From positions 248,001 to 312,000 of the forward strand of contig JANEZZ010000987.1 in NCBI GenBank assembly GCA_026122225.1: DNA of 64,000 nucleotides, written 5' to 3'. Shown in pieces: positions 10,803 through 22,305 of the stretch. Position numbers and translations under genes: made by a program. The notes under the pieces are model-generated. The model had not been told where the DNA came from. It worked only from the letters and a program-made list of their open reading frames with translations, and searched no databases. Origin of the DNA: Heloderma charlesbogerti. Taxonomy: Eukaryota > Chordata > Lepidosauria > Squamata > Helodermatidae. How positions within the stretch are numbered: position 1 is the stretch's first letter; each line of letters begins with the position of its first letter.

Positions 10803-11183
10803 GTGATAGGCTACATAAATGTTTACGTAGCCTATCACGGCTGATTTAAAAGAAAAAGAAAAAACGCGCGTACGCAAATGGCGGCGCCCATGGGCGCCGC
10901 CATTTGCATTCCTTATTTTGGCACGTCTTAGTCTACGTAAACATTTACGTAGACCAAGACGGCGAAAATAAGGGGAACACAAATAGCGTAGACGCTACGC
11001 TATTTGCATTCCCCTTATTTTCGCCGTCTTAGTCTACGTAAATGTTTACATAGACTAAGACGTGCCAAAATAAGGAATGCAAATGGCGGCGCCCATGGGC
11101 GCCTCCATTTGCGTACGCGCGTGTGTTTTTTTCCTTTTAAATCAGCCGTGATAGGCTACGTAAACATTTACGTAGCCTATCAC
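10803..11183. repeat. 381-bp palindrome built of seven smaller palindromes
   Basis: The centre is base 10993. Hairpins are A 10803-10838, B 10876-10905, C 10925-10960, D 10981-11005, C' 11026-11061, B' 11081-11110 and A' 11148-11183. Each start and its partner's end sum to 21986, so the arms are aligned with no net indel. A has GTGATAGGCTAC arms, B has AAATGGCGGCGCCC arms (perfect over 34 bp from 10874 to 10907), C has GTCTACGTAAA arms and D has AAATAGCGTA arms around a 5-base loop. Mismatches between arms are few and often C/T. Confidence 0.97.
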
Positions 11184-11191
11184 GGCTGACT

Positions 11192-11241
11192 GCAGGGACG
11201 CAAACAGCAGCGGCTATGGCCACCGCCATTTGCGTCCCTGC
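11192..11241. repeat. Additional hairpin right of the main palindrome
   Basis: GCAGGGACGCAAA pairs with TTTGCGTCCCTGC around a 24-base loop. It has no mirror partner on the left side, so the element is not fully symmetric outside 10803-11183. Confidence 0.85.
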
Positions 11242-11457
11242 TAGCCAGCGGCCAGATGTCCGGCCGGTGGCAGAGCCGGCCGGCCAGCGGCTCTGCAGAA
11301 TCCCTGCGGAGCGGAGCCAGCCGGCCAGGATTCCGGGGGGGGGGGAGGAATGGAGCGCCTCCCCCCCCGGCGAGGATTCCGGGCGGAGGGACGGAATGCC
11401 TCCCCCCCCAACCATTAGCATAATCCCCGAAAGGTAAGTGATTTTTGTACATCCCTA

Positions 11458-12193
11458 CTCCTGAGTCAACTGATCAGTCATGGGATAAGACATTAGGTCT
11501 GGCTATGGTTAAAGCAGCATAGGGTAAGAATAAATGGAAAGTTTTCACAATGGAGGAAAGTAAACCGTGTCGTCGTCCCCCATTCTGTGTTGGGACAAGT
11601 GCTATTTGGTTTATTTATAAACAGTGAGGAAGCCATGTTTGCAGATACCACCAAATTATTCAAGATGCTTAAAATGGAAGCAGACTGTGAAGAACTCCCA
11701 AAGGATCTTGCCAAACTAGGTAAAACAAGCAATAAAATGGCAAATGCATTTCAGTGTAAGTAAACATAAAGTGATGCACACTGAGGCAAAAATAATATCC
11801 TAACTACACTGATACATTGACAACGTCTGCTCTGCCCTGACCAGCCAGGAAAAAGATCTGGAGGTCTTGGTGGACCACTTAGTGAAAACATCAACTCAGT
11901 CTGCAGCAGCAGCAGTGAAATAAGGCAAATTCCATTTTAGGGACAAAACAGGGAGGGATTGAAAATAATAGTTTTGATAACATTATCACAGTCATTATGC
12001 CTTTATACAAATCTGTTGTTCAGCTGCATTTGGAATACCGCAAATAGTTCTGGCAGCATTCACCATGTCAAGATGAATCTTGTAGAACCAAAAAAGGCAC
12101 AGAAAAGGGCAATCAAATTGATCAAGATGTTGGAGGCCATGCCTGGAAAGAAAGGCTAAAGTGTCTGAGACTTTTCAGTTTAGCTAAGGGCGA
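11458..12193 (+). mobile_element. CR1 LINE, downstream part of the split copy
   Basis: The chain continues the CR1 reverse transcriptase with decayed blocks: FADTTKLFKML-like residues near 11640 (the catalytic FADDTKLF region), a HKVMH block near 11765, a QLHLEYR-like block near 12025 and a KKAQKRAIKLIKMLE block near 12095. It is cut at 12193 by the Gypsy LTR, just where CR1 would read SLAKGD. Several frameshifts show it is old. Confidence 0.85.
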
Positions 12194-12685
12194 TGTCAGG
12201 GTGGAAACTGAGCTGACAGAACCGCAGAGCAGTTCTGATTCTGAGGAGGATCAGCAATCCGTGGGAGAGGAGCCAGCTCATCCCACACAGGCACAGCAGC
12301 TGGCAGAGATTCCTCCCGCCAGCATTCCTGAGATAGATAGTGACCCTGGCAGTGAGAGAGCGCTGGAGGCAGGCTTGCTGGATGCTCGACGCAGACGCAA
12401 GGAGCGATGACAGCTGGAGGACGCGGAAAGGAGGCGTAGCACTCCGTTTGGCGCGCAAGCAACGGCTGCCTCCCGTGGACCCAAGGGAAAGAGGGAGGAA
12501 CTCTCCCTAGCCCATAAGTTCAGGGTCTTCCAGTGACTCTCCTTCCAACGGGTATCAACTGCCTACCTGGAGCATATGCTACTCTGCTGTTCCTTGCTTA
12601 GTCGCTGGTGATGAGCATCCTTTCGTCTGTGTCTTGAGTTGGCTATTGGAGTCTACTGAAAGAGGCCGCCAGAGCGCTCCTGACA
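12194..12685 (+). repeat. 5' LTR of Gypsy copy 1
   Basis: The LTR starts TGTCAGGGTGG and ends CTCCTGACA (TG...CA ends). At 492 bp it lacks about 46 bp present in the copy 2 LTR after GATCAGCATCTG. Confidence 0.9.
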
Positions 12686-12889
12686 GCTTGATCCCCATTC
12701 CCTTTTTTTTTTCTCTCTCTCTCTCTTCTCCTACTGTCGAATGGAGGGTACCAGGGACCCGGCAGTGCAAGCTCTGGTGAAAGAACCAGATTCTCCGTGA
12801 TCAAGTGGCTCAAATGACGACTGCTGTACAGAATCTACAAGCTGCTGTTCAACCCCCACCACCTCTGATTCCCCCCCCCCCGCGATGGA

Positions 12890-14376
12890 TCCTGCAAAGG
12901 TCCAGGCTGTCCTCTCCAGGCAGGCACCATCCACCAAGAAGGACTTGCAACGTTTTCTGGGGTTTGCTAATTTCTATAGAAAGTTCTGCCCAGCTTTGCT
13001 CAGCTGACATCTCCTCTCACAGACCTCCTTAAGGGCAAGAAATCTCCTTTTCATTGGACGGCATCTGCCCAACAGGCTTTCGAGGAACTTACGAAGCTTT
13101 TTAGTTTTGAGCCGATCCTGTTACATCCCGACCCGAGGAAGCCTTTTGTAGTGCAAACTGATGCCTCTGACTTTGCGGTGAGGGAGGAGCTTTTTCAGCC
13201 AGATCAGGCAGGTGGCGGGTTGCAACCCTGCACCTACCACTCCAGGAAGCTGAACATGTCTGAGAGGACTTATACCATCTGGGAGAAGGAACTGTTGGCC
13301 ATCAAGTCCGCTTTGGAGACCTGGCGTCATTTACTGGAGGGGGCACAGCACCCAGTTTAAGTTAGAACCGACCATCGCAACCTGGAACATCTTCAGACAG
13401 CCCATGCCTTAAACCAGCGGCAGATGAGGTGGTCGCTTTTTTCCCCCTAGTTCCACCTTAAGATTTGCCATGTGAAGGCCTCCGACAACCTACAAGCAGA
13501 TGCTCTTTCTCGTAAGCCGGACCTCCAGCCAGGGGGTGAGGGAAATCCCCCCCCTCGGATTCTCCCCCTCCCAGAGCCTGGCGGCAGCTGCGGTGCCTCA
13601 CTCTTGGGAGGAGCTCCTTCACTCTGCACAGGCTCAGGATGCTTTTGTTCGCACAAAAGTGGAGGAATTGGGGCTAGCCTCTGCCCCCCCCCACTCTATC
13701 CCCTTCTCTTTGCAGAGTGGCCTACTTTACCATTCTGGTCGGGTCTATGTTCCTTCTAGACCCCTCCGTGAGAACGTCCTCCATCAGTGCCACGACTCCC
13801 CCACCACTGGGCATTTTGGCTTCACCAAGACCCGACATGGAGTGACGCAGGATTTTTGGTGGCCTCGTGTGTGTCAGGACGTCAAGACCTATGTCGCCTC
13901 CTGCCCAACCTGCCAGCGGGCGAAGGCCCCCTCAGGCAAGCCCACAGGCTTGCTTCACGCCCTGCCTACCCCCTCAGGATCTTGGAAACTGCTCTCCCTT
14001 GACTTCATCACTGACTTCATCACTGACTTGCCTCCCTCACATGGTAAGACCATTATTCTGGTGGTGGTGGATTTGTTTTCTAAGATGGCCCATTTCATCC
14101 CCAGCTCTGGGTTGCCCACAGCTAGGGAGACGGCAGAGCTGTTTTTGGCGCATGTTTTCCAGCTCCACGGATGGCCCGAGGGTCTCATTTTGGATAGGGG
14201 GGCCCAATTCACTGCCCATTTCTGGAGGGAGCTACTTGGGCTTCTCCATGTGGTGCTCCGTCTTTCCTCTGCCCACCATCCACAGACGGATGGTCAGACC
14301 AAGCGCACCAATGCGACTCTGGAGCAATATTTCAACTATGTCAATTACCAGCAAGATGACTGGTTTTCCTTGCTGC
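12890..14376 (+). pseudogene. Gypsy pol remnant: RT end, RNase H, integrase (copy 1)
   Basis: Recognisable parts in order are the RT connection ([14 protein letters not shown], frameshifted), RNase H with QTDASDFA, the integrase zinc-finger with H...H and C-P-T-C (13780-13920), and the integrase core with LVVVDLFSKMAHF and LDRGAQF. In-frame stops lie at 13358-13360 (TAA) and 13448-13450 (TAG); both are also present in copy 2. A 15-bp tandem duplication (TTCATCACTGACTTC region, about 14003-14032) is private to this copy. Not functional. Confidence 0.9.
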
Positions 14377-14492
14377 CTCAAGCAGGGCAGGAGAAGAGGG
14401 AAAGTTCCCTTCCATGCTTTTCCTGCCCTGCTTTGGATAGGTGGTCGCCTCCAAGTTCAGAGGCGGCCGCCTATCTAGATAGGATTGCTCCC
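14377..14492. mobile_element. Harbinger-like MITE, family H, partial and inverted
   Basis: The right end GGATTGCTCCC is followed by TTA. Its reverse complement matches the left end of the element at 56241 closely, including the subterminal hairpin (TAGGCGGCCGCCTCTGAAC region). The other end is missing, so it marks the breakpoint of Gypsy copy 1. Confidence 0.78.
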
Positions 14493-14504
14493 TTAACTAC
14501 CTTG

Positions 14505-14640
14505 GACCCAAGCCACTGAAGGACGTTATAGTCAATAGCCAGCACTTAAAATTGCATTTGGAAATGTATCAGTAACCAGTACTGCTGTTCTAAAATGGAC
14601 ACAATATGCTTTAGGCTATTGGTGATTCTAAAGTATTAAA
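14505..14640 (-). mobile_element. L2-like LINE fragment, old
   Basis: The sequence around CTTATAGTCAATAGCCAGCAC parallels the antisense L2 segment at 62950-63005. It is short and very diverged. Confidence 0.4.
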
Positions 14641-17600
14641 ACTAGAACGAATAGCTCAAGTATTAACAAGGTGACAGCTTTCATATACATGCTCCACAAT
14701 TGTAAACCAAAGTTTCTAAAAGACCATGCTTTTCACTGTCAAGGTAATAATCAATCATTATTACTTTGCACTTATAAACAGTTTAATCATTCAAAGTATC
14801 TCTTTGTATAAATATCACCAATTAGCAAAATAAGTGGGATGAATTGTTGATAGTGCTTGTCTGAACCTCATTTTAATGAACTGTTTTACTAATTTGTTTT
14901 AATATCTTTATGGTCTTATGTTTTATATTGTTATAACCTATAGATATATAAACACCTATCTACCTGTACAGCTTTAGTATTCAGTGGTGCAGGTAGGAGT
15001 GTACCTTGGGGTGCAGAAGGAAGTTCAATTTTATTTCTGTAGTCATGATGATACTATGATTTCAGTGAGTTTATCATGCAAAATTGCACAGCCTCAGAGT
15101 TTGGTGTGTTTTTTAAATCAGGGATGGCTAATACATTTGTTGTTCTAATATATCGGGAAAGTAGAAGCAGTTTTAAAGCATGGGATGGCAGTTGGAGTGA
15201 GTGGGGGAGATAAATGTTAGTTGTGTGCTTCACAACTGAAGTAATACACACAGCCATCTAAAGAGCCCCCCACCACTCCCACCCAAGACCATTAAGTCCA
15301 GGGTCTAACATTACCTAGCTGTGCCACAGTTAGTATTCTGGAGGAGGGCATGGCTGGCTGGCACCATAAACAGGAGCACTCCTGTTAGAGGTTATGACAT
15401 GCTGCTACAGTTTATTACAGGTCTAACTTTTACTTTCCAATTCCATTATTCTAGCATACCTACTCATAGCCCAAACTGCAACTTCTCACTCGTCAGCAGA
15501 TCTCAATATATGTCTCCACCCATCTTGGTTATCCCAGTCTCATTCAGTCCTTGAGAAACTGAGGCAGGGTGGGGGTGGGGTGGAAGATATTACCAGAAAA
15601 AACCTAGCTACAAATATTTTAATCCATTTTTGCCTTGTCAGAGAAATTGCACAGAAATTGTGTGCTGACTCCTATTTCTTCTCATCCATCAACGGAATTA
15701 TTTCATTCAGGGACTGCAATGCTATCTAATTATACCAGTGGGGTTTTACAGGTGTCATTTGCCCTAACTGTATAAATGCCATACTGACTCCAGGGTTGCT
15801 AATTAGGAGGGAGATGTGGGAGGGATTTTAAATATATATATAATTCAGGCAATGATACAAAGTTAATTGAGATACAGTAACATTTGGAACCCCACCAGGC
15901 CATATTAAAGAGCAGAAATAAAGCTTTCCTTTTCCATTTGGATTCCTAATTCTTACTTTCAACCAGCATAAAATACATTATATCCATGGGGATCAATGCT
16001 ATGTTGTCTCAGTGCAACCAAAGACTTTTCTTGGGATCTATGAACAGGCATCTCGCCCTTCCAGCATTATAGATGTACTAAAAAAAAAAGTGTGTTGCAT
16101 TAGAATCCTGAGATGCAGAATTCTGTAGAATGATGGAATTCAGTTTATGACCTTCAGTCCCATCATAATTGAAAATTGTAGCCTTTAAATATGAAAGAAA
16201 GTATTAGTTAAATGTGGAAAAAAGATTACTGCTCGATCCAAAGAACTGCAAGCTGAGTTCTACCACCAAATGGCTTTCTCCCGCTGCAGTCTCTGTGCCC
16301 CCCTCCTCAGCTGGAAAGCCTCCCTTGAGAATGGCATGTGATATGATGTTCGGGGGCTGACGTTGCATGCTTGGGAGGGATTGGCAGAAATCCGAGAAAC
16401 CCAGCCCATGTGAGCAGAAGTGCCTCTGAAGTGTGTTCTGCTTGCACAACTCTTTTGATCCAAAATCACATTTTTGTGTGTCAAAATCTGACATGCTTAT
16501 GTACTCATCCTTTTCATGCTAATCAGTTTCCATGTATTTTTTAAACTATTCAAGTAGAAACTGTTGTTTATGAAATAAAACTTGGCACATGAACTTGGAA
16601 TAAGGCTGAAATTGCAAAGACTTCATGAAACTATTTATTTAAAAAAGCTGCCCCCAAAAGCAGGATTGTAGATATGTAAGGCATTTCCCCTAGTAGTTTG
16701 AAAAAGTGATTGCTTTTCTCATCGTTAAGTTTGCCAGCTTCTCTACAGAAATAAAATACCTCCATTCATATTCCATTCCTCTTTCCTTATTTTATCCAGT
16801 TATTCTAGGTACTGTCAGATGAGTGATTATAAGTCTACAGAGAGCCGGGCAGTATTATCCACATTTCAGCTTAATTGGGTGTGGTAAGTAAGGATTGTCA
16901 TTGCTACTGTCTCACCTCCAGCTTTATCCAGCATTCTCTTGCTTTATAAATAAAAGCCTGGTTTCTAAAGTAGAAGTAAAAAAATGTATTTTCTGTATAG
17001 AAATATAGGTAAAATCTTACTCTTCTGTTTGAAAGTAGTTTATTTTTTGTTTTTTTGTTTCAAATACCTGTTAAGAAAACATACCTAATTAGATGGAATC
17101 TACAAGCTTGGAACTTGAACATTTTTTAAAAAATGCAAATTGTCCTGCAATCCCAAAATCTCATAAATACTTGTGTGAAGAATCTTCTGTAAATGACATA
17201 AAACTGACTTGCCAAGATGTAGCTTTAAAATGTCACGTCTTGAACTTAATGTTTTTAATTTGTTTTCCATGTTATGATACTTTAGCAATTATGTGTCATG
17301 CTATCAATAATTGAGGCTATTTTTAATTAAGCCTGGTATATCCAGCACAAGCAGCTGCACTAAACTGTCTACAGTGATACATGTCACCTCCAGGCTAACC
17401 AGCTCATTTTTGGACTGAACATACATGACACAAAAAGAGGATTTAGGAAAATGACTTAGCTAAAGAGGAAAAGAAAGGGAGAGAGGGAAAGAGAATGTGA
17501 GAGAAAAGGAACCTAATGTTAAGTGATATAGTGAACTGTGTTGCGTTCTTCTTCCTTGAGGATTTGGCCTATTGTAATGCTTGCTCAAAGACATATCCAT

Positions 17601-20600
17601 TATTGAAACACTACAAGTCACCGTATGACTAAATTTTTCAATCCTTCTCAAACAGGTGGTAAGATGCAGTATAAAAACTAATCAGTAATGAAAATACAGC
17701 CTACTCGTTGGAGGTACTACATTCTTAAGCATTACATTGTATTTGTTACAGAAGATTAAACCTGACCCATTATAATCAGAAGTGTTTTAATGAATAAGCA
17801 TATTTAACTCTCAAAACTGATGCCAGAGATCCAGGCAAAGATTTACTGAAAAACACCTCCCACAGACCTAGCAAGACTTCACCATTCTTCCTCTACCACT
17901 GCTATTGAACTACTCCCATGGCAACAAAGGCAAATGAAGTAACAGTTGCAGGTCAAGTAGAAGACCTCAGAGTTTAGAGAAGAATGGTAAGGAGACCTGA
18001 AAATAGTAGTGGTACAATCTGCAGATGATTGAGAAGGAGTTAGTTTTCATAACCAACTATTTCCTCTCTTCTTCTGGCTGTACTGGGATGTTAATTATGG
18101 TGGCAATACATCAGCATTACAGCTGAGAATCTTAATATTCTCTTAGGAGGTAAGAGGGCTTGTGAGTTACCTGAATATAGGATTGCTGTGGACCTAGTTG
18201 AAGTAGAAAATTTTATTTTAGTGATATTAATATACATAACTATGCTCACTCTCTCTAATAGCGAACTCAGCTGGTGAGAGCTGACAAAAATGGAGCCAAA
18301 GGAGGCACACTGAGAAACGAGAGAGATATCAGCATGGTCAGTGGAACCCTGAGGTTTGCAGAAACTTTCCACACACACCCCAAATGTTTTTTTTAAAATC
18401 CTAAGGGTCAAAAAGAGAAGCAGCTCAACAGATCATGCTCAACAGAAATAGAATGCTGAGTGCCTATTCAGAGAGAAAATTGGAAAACCGGGGAGAGGGA
18501 AGGAATGGTCTGCTGGAGGCCAGCATGGCTGGCTGGAATCCTGAACAGGCATGTTCCTGGTAGGAAGTAGGGATAGACTGCAATATTTTGCTGCATTTCT
18601 CACTTGTGTATTATAATAATCTCACTGATGTCAAAACAGGATACAAAGGGTAATCTGTTTTATTAAAACCATTGGATTTTATACAAGCTGAATCCATCAC
18701 TTTACAGAACGAGGAAAATATTTTGCAATTTAGTACTGTAAAGGTTTGCTGCTCACAAAAACACTGGCATTTTTGCTGCATTTCATAAGTATTATGGTAA
18801 AGATTCAAAGTACAAGATAAATTTATGCAATTAAGTTTTTGTTTAGATTACTAGACCAAGTCATAATTGATTGCTCATATCCCTAACTACATTAATGACT
18901 CCCTAATTAGCAAGACTTATCAGTATCTGTGGCTGGAGGGTTAATGCCTAGTGATAAAAATACAGGTGTGAAATAACTCAATTTACAATATCAGACGATG
19001 TTAATGATCTCACACAAAGAAGCAAGGTCCCATGAAAATAATCTGAATTCCTATTACTACCTACTGACAATCACAGCTTTACATCATGCAGAAATTACTA
19101 TACTTATCTTCTCATTAGCAACTAATCTCACTCATTCTTCTTGCCAAGCCAATTATAAGAAATTTTCTAGGCTGAAATGAATTAATAGGACACTTGGACC
19201 TCACTCATTTTTCTCATGATTTAATAATTGATAACTACCTGTACATAAAACCAACATTGTTGTGTTATCTAATCACTAAAACTAAGGACAATAAAAGCTA
19301 TAATGTACCAAAATTAATATATACTCTAACACTCTATAATGAAATAGCCATAACATTTTTCTAGAATACAAGTATGTTATATTATTGATCTCACAGTAAA
19401 ATTAATGCTGGAATATTGCTAAAAGCCTAAAACCAATGTTTTAATGAACAATGTAAAATTATAGGCCAAAATAAAATAAATGAGAGACTGTGTGAAACAA
19501 TAAAAAAAATGTGTCTGGGGATGTGAAATCAGTTTTGGGTACAACAATTGGAAAAAATGCCATTGGAACATCAGTTTTTTAATTCACAATTGAGTTGGAA
19601 AAAGTAGAAGGTTCTGAAAAGAAGTAATGACTGACCTGCAATTAGAAACCTTCAGGATTTGGAGCAAGTTGGACAGCAGGATTCACGTAACAATAATACT
19701 GGCAAAGTCTGACTTTCAGTTTTACACATGTAATTGCCTCTTTGTTTAAATTATTTTAATGGGAATTTTTGTACAAGAACAAATTGTACAAATTCATCCA
19801 CTTTGAAATTTGTTTTATTTTACCTATAATTGTTTTACCTATGGTCACAAAATAACTTTCTACTACTACTCTATTACCACCCTTCTGCATTTCATGAGTT
19901 TTTGGCCCACTGTTTACAAATGTCTGTTACCTCTTCTTGAGTGCATGTCTGTGTATGTATTAGTATCTGCCAACTGTTGGCACTTCAGCCATCTAACAAA
20001 GGGTGTCTACAAAAGCTTATACCACAATAAGGGCCAAAGTACATTTGACATGGGTCTTCAACATTCACATCAAGAATAGGGTGGCATGCAGTTTAAAGCA
20101 AAATGAAGTGCCAAAAAATCATCCAGAGGTGCTGAAACCTCCACATGCCCCAAAAGGAGATATTTATGACTGGACAAAAATGGTCTGGGTCCAGGCAAGG
20201 CTTCTTCAAGGGCAGTCGTATAGCCATCTCCCTTCCAGATGGCAGGGACCACTCAGTGCCACCAGTGAGTGAAGAATTAACTCTTCCTTGGACCCCTCTG
20301 AACACTCTCACACAAGCTAGATGTAATTTGCCAGCCCCCACCTGTCAACATCCAGAGGCTGCAATAACTGCAATCCATTCAAGCATAAGCAACAGGACCA
20401 ATCCTCAGAAACATCCTGGGTTTGAACTGCAAATAGAGTGATATTCAACCAGAGCCAAGTTAGATGGTTTTATCTGCAAAAATGCCTTGCAAATAAGTCA
20501 CAGAAGGTTCAGAATATATATCTTGAGAGGTCATGTGGAAAAGTCACCTCACCACACAGAACACCTCCGCTGGATGGCATTGTTCACAATGGTAGTGGTG

Positions 20601-21479
20601 AAGCTGTGCCACCGTCACCACCGAAACATGGATTAAAATGTGCCATAGCCTGTGTCCAGTTGTGCTCACTTCAAGATCTCCTACATTTGCATTCAAGCCC
20701 AACTTTTCCATTGCCCTCAGCCTCCTGGTAAACCAGGGAGTTGATCAAACTCTATCCTGTGGGAGAGGGCATCTAGGATCAATTGTGTCAACTGTCAGAG
20801 TCATTTTTGTGTTCCGGTACTCTGTATTTCTTTTTTAGGGCTGGGCCAAATTTCCAAAAGGCTAAAAGTTTGGCCTGAATTTGGGGAGGGGATTCAGTGG
20901 CAAAAGAAGGGATAAAACTGCCCCTCTCTTTTGTGTTTTCATAGTTGGTATGTAATTTTGGCAAAAATTGGGAGGCATTAACCCAGCTTTAATTTTTGTG
21001 CACTGAAATTTGAAAATAATATTTCGTTCATGTATGTCTTCATGTCTGTACAGTATCTGGCAAAAACATGCTTTCAGTATTAAATGCAACTTCACAATCA
21101 CTATTATATTTTGCCTGTTGGAGCTTAAAACAATATACAAGCTGTTAATCATAACTAGCTATATGAAAACACCCTTTTTTGATATCTGATCTTTTTAAGG
21201 GAAAGAGACCTGAATTGAAATCTTAGAGCTTCCAATTTCAATAGAAAATAATTGCCAACTAGCTTTCTTTTTAAAGTTCTTGTAGTTAATATTTTCAGAA
21301 GATCAAAGAGCCCTCAGATACATTTCCATGCCAATGGCTAGAAGAAAAAACAGCTTTCAAGCAACCTGCTCATTGAATCCGTAAGTTATCATACAGCAAA
21401 AAAGAGAATACAAAATCTACAAAAAGGTCAAAAAGATCATTCACTAAACCCTTTAATTAGAAAACTAATTTGATATTGT
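14641..21479. other. Long stretch without a gene; A+T-rich
   Basis: I see no supported gene, RNA or full repeat in about 6.8 kb. Small open frames are scattered without domains. Two roughly 75-bp segments at 15334-15410 and 18511-18590 share GGCATGGCTGGCTGG-like cores and an ACAGG..CTCCTGT block, a possible unnamed dispersed repeat. The stretch may contain conserved non-coding sequence, which cannot be judged without an alignment. Confidence 0.6.
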
Positions 21480-21612
21480 GGTTGTATTGTTATATTGTGG
21501 TTTTAATGTTCTATATATTTTAAATTGTTGTGTGTTGTTTGGTTTTAGTTTTTGTGAACCGCCCAGAGAGCTTCGGCTATTGGGCGGTATAGAAATGAAA
21601 TAAATAAATAAA
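21480..21612 (+). mobile_element. CR1/L2-type LINE 3' tail
   Basis: The block GTGAACCGCCCAGAGAGC followed by GGGCGGTATAGAAATG and AAAT repeats is the plus-strand form of the tail seen at 4145-4220. Confidence 0.85.
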
Positions 21613-22124
21613 GCTAGTAACTGTACTGGGCATGGGTGCTACTGACCAGACAAGTTATTGAAAAAAATTAAGTATCTCAGGATGGAAGAAAAGCAGACCA
21701 GGTGAATCACAAGCTCAACTGTATGTATATATGTTCAGAGCACATGCTATTTATAACCAGAGCAGTGTCAAGGCCCATCTGCCGAGGGCCTACACCCCAG
21801 CATGGACCCACTGACAAGAGCCCCCTGGATTTGCTGCTCCTCTTCACCATTGCAATCTGCTTCTTCACAGTGGAGGTGGTGGGAAGGAGAAGCAAGGAGG
21901 CAGTGGCATCTACTGTGCTAGTGAGCAAGGAGGCAATGCTTCTCCTTCCCAAGCAAGAAAGTGGTACTAATGCTGAGAAAGTGGATGAGGAGCAATAGCA
22001 GCTGGTGACAATGGCAGTGAGAAGGCAGACCCACTGAGGGCGGGGGCCTACTGAGGGTGTCTTGCCCAAAGGGCCCTCAAAAACCTGGAGACAGCACTGG
22101 TAATATCCTTATCCTGACATTCCT

Positions 22125-22305
22125 CCAAGCAACTCAAGGGAGCATACGTCGTTCCTCCCTCATCATTTTATCCTCACCAAAACCCTGTGAAATAATGACT
22201 AGCCCAAGGTCCCCCAGCAAGCTTCATGGCTGAGCAGGGAATTAACTGAACCCAGCTCTCAGCCCTAGTCCAGCACTCTAACTAGTTCACCACACTTCCA
22301 ACGTA
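22125..22305 (-). mobile_element. tRNA-derived SINE, degenerate
   Basis: On the minus strand the segment starts with TGGTGAACTAGTTAGAGTGC and a box-B-like GGTTCAGTTAATTCC at tRNA-like spacing. It is followed by CAGCCATGAAGCTTGCTGGG and ACCTTGGGCTAGTCA, the body of a common amniote tRNA-type SINE. The promoter boxes are mutated, so it is not expected to be transcribed. Confidence 0.7.

Larger units (their letters stand above)
10569..11457. mobile_element. Non-autonomous hAT-type element with nested palindromic core
   Basis: The element is bounded by TAGGGATGT and ACATCCCTA, and by a perfect 8-bp target duplication CTCCTGAG at 10561-10568 and 11458-11465, which is the hAT signature. It sits inside a CR1 copy and the CR1 frame resumes across it. 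It is G+C-rich and dense in CpG compared with its surroundings. It contains no transposase. Hairpins occupy most of its length: one at about 10733-10784, the large palindrome at 10803-11183 and another at 11192-11241. Open frames in this interval are by-products of the palindromes. Function is unknown. Confidence 0.9.
12194..14376 (+). mobile_element. Gypsy (chromovirus-type) LTR retrotransposon, copy 1, truncated
   Basis: A 5' LTR is followed by the first codons of gag (ATGGAGGGTACC near 12740), then a large deletion joins gag directly to the end of the reverse transcriptase at about 12885. RNase H and integrase follow. The element stops in the integrase core at about 14376, where a MITE fragment begins, and no 3' LTR is present. 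It is closely similar to copy 2 (offset about 14.1 kb), but the internal deletion is larger and different. Confidence 0.92.

Noticed and set aside
10441..11452. Several overlapping open frames on both strands in the G+C-rich block
   Set aside because: They arise from the palindromes, which produce mirror-image frames (for example the near-identical stretches at 10686-10982 and 11004-11189). They have no start context or domain.
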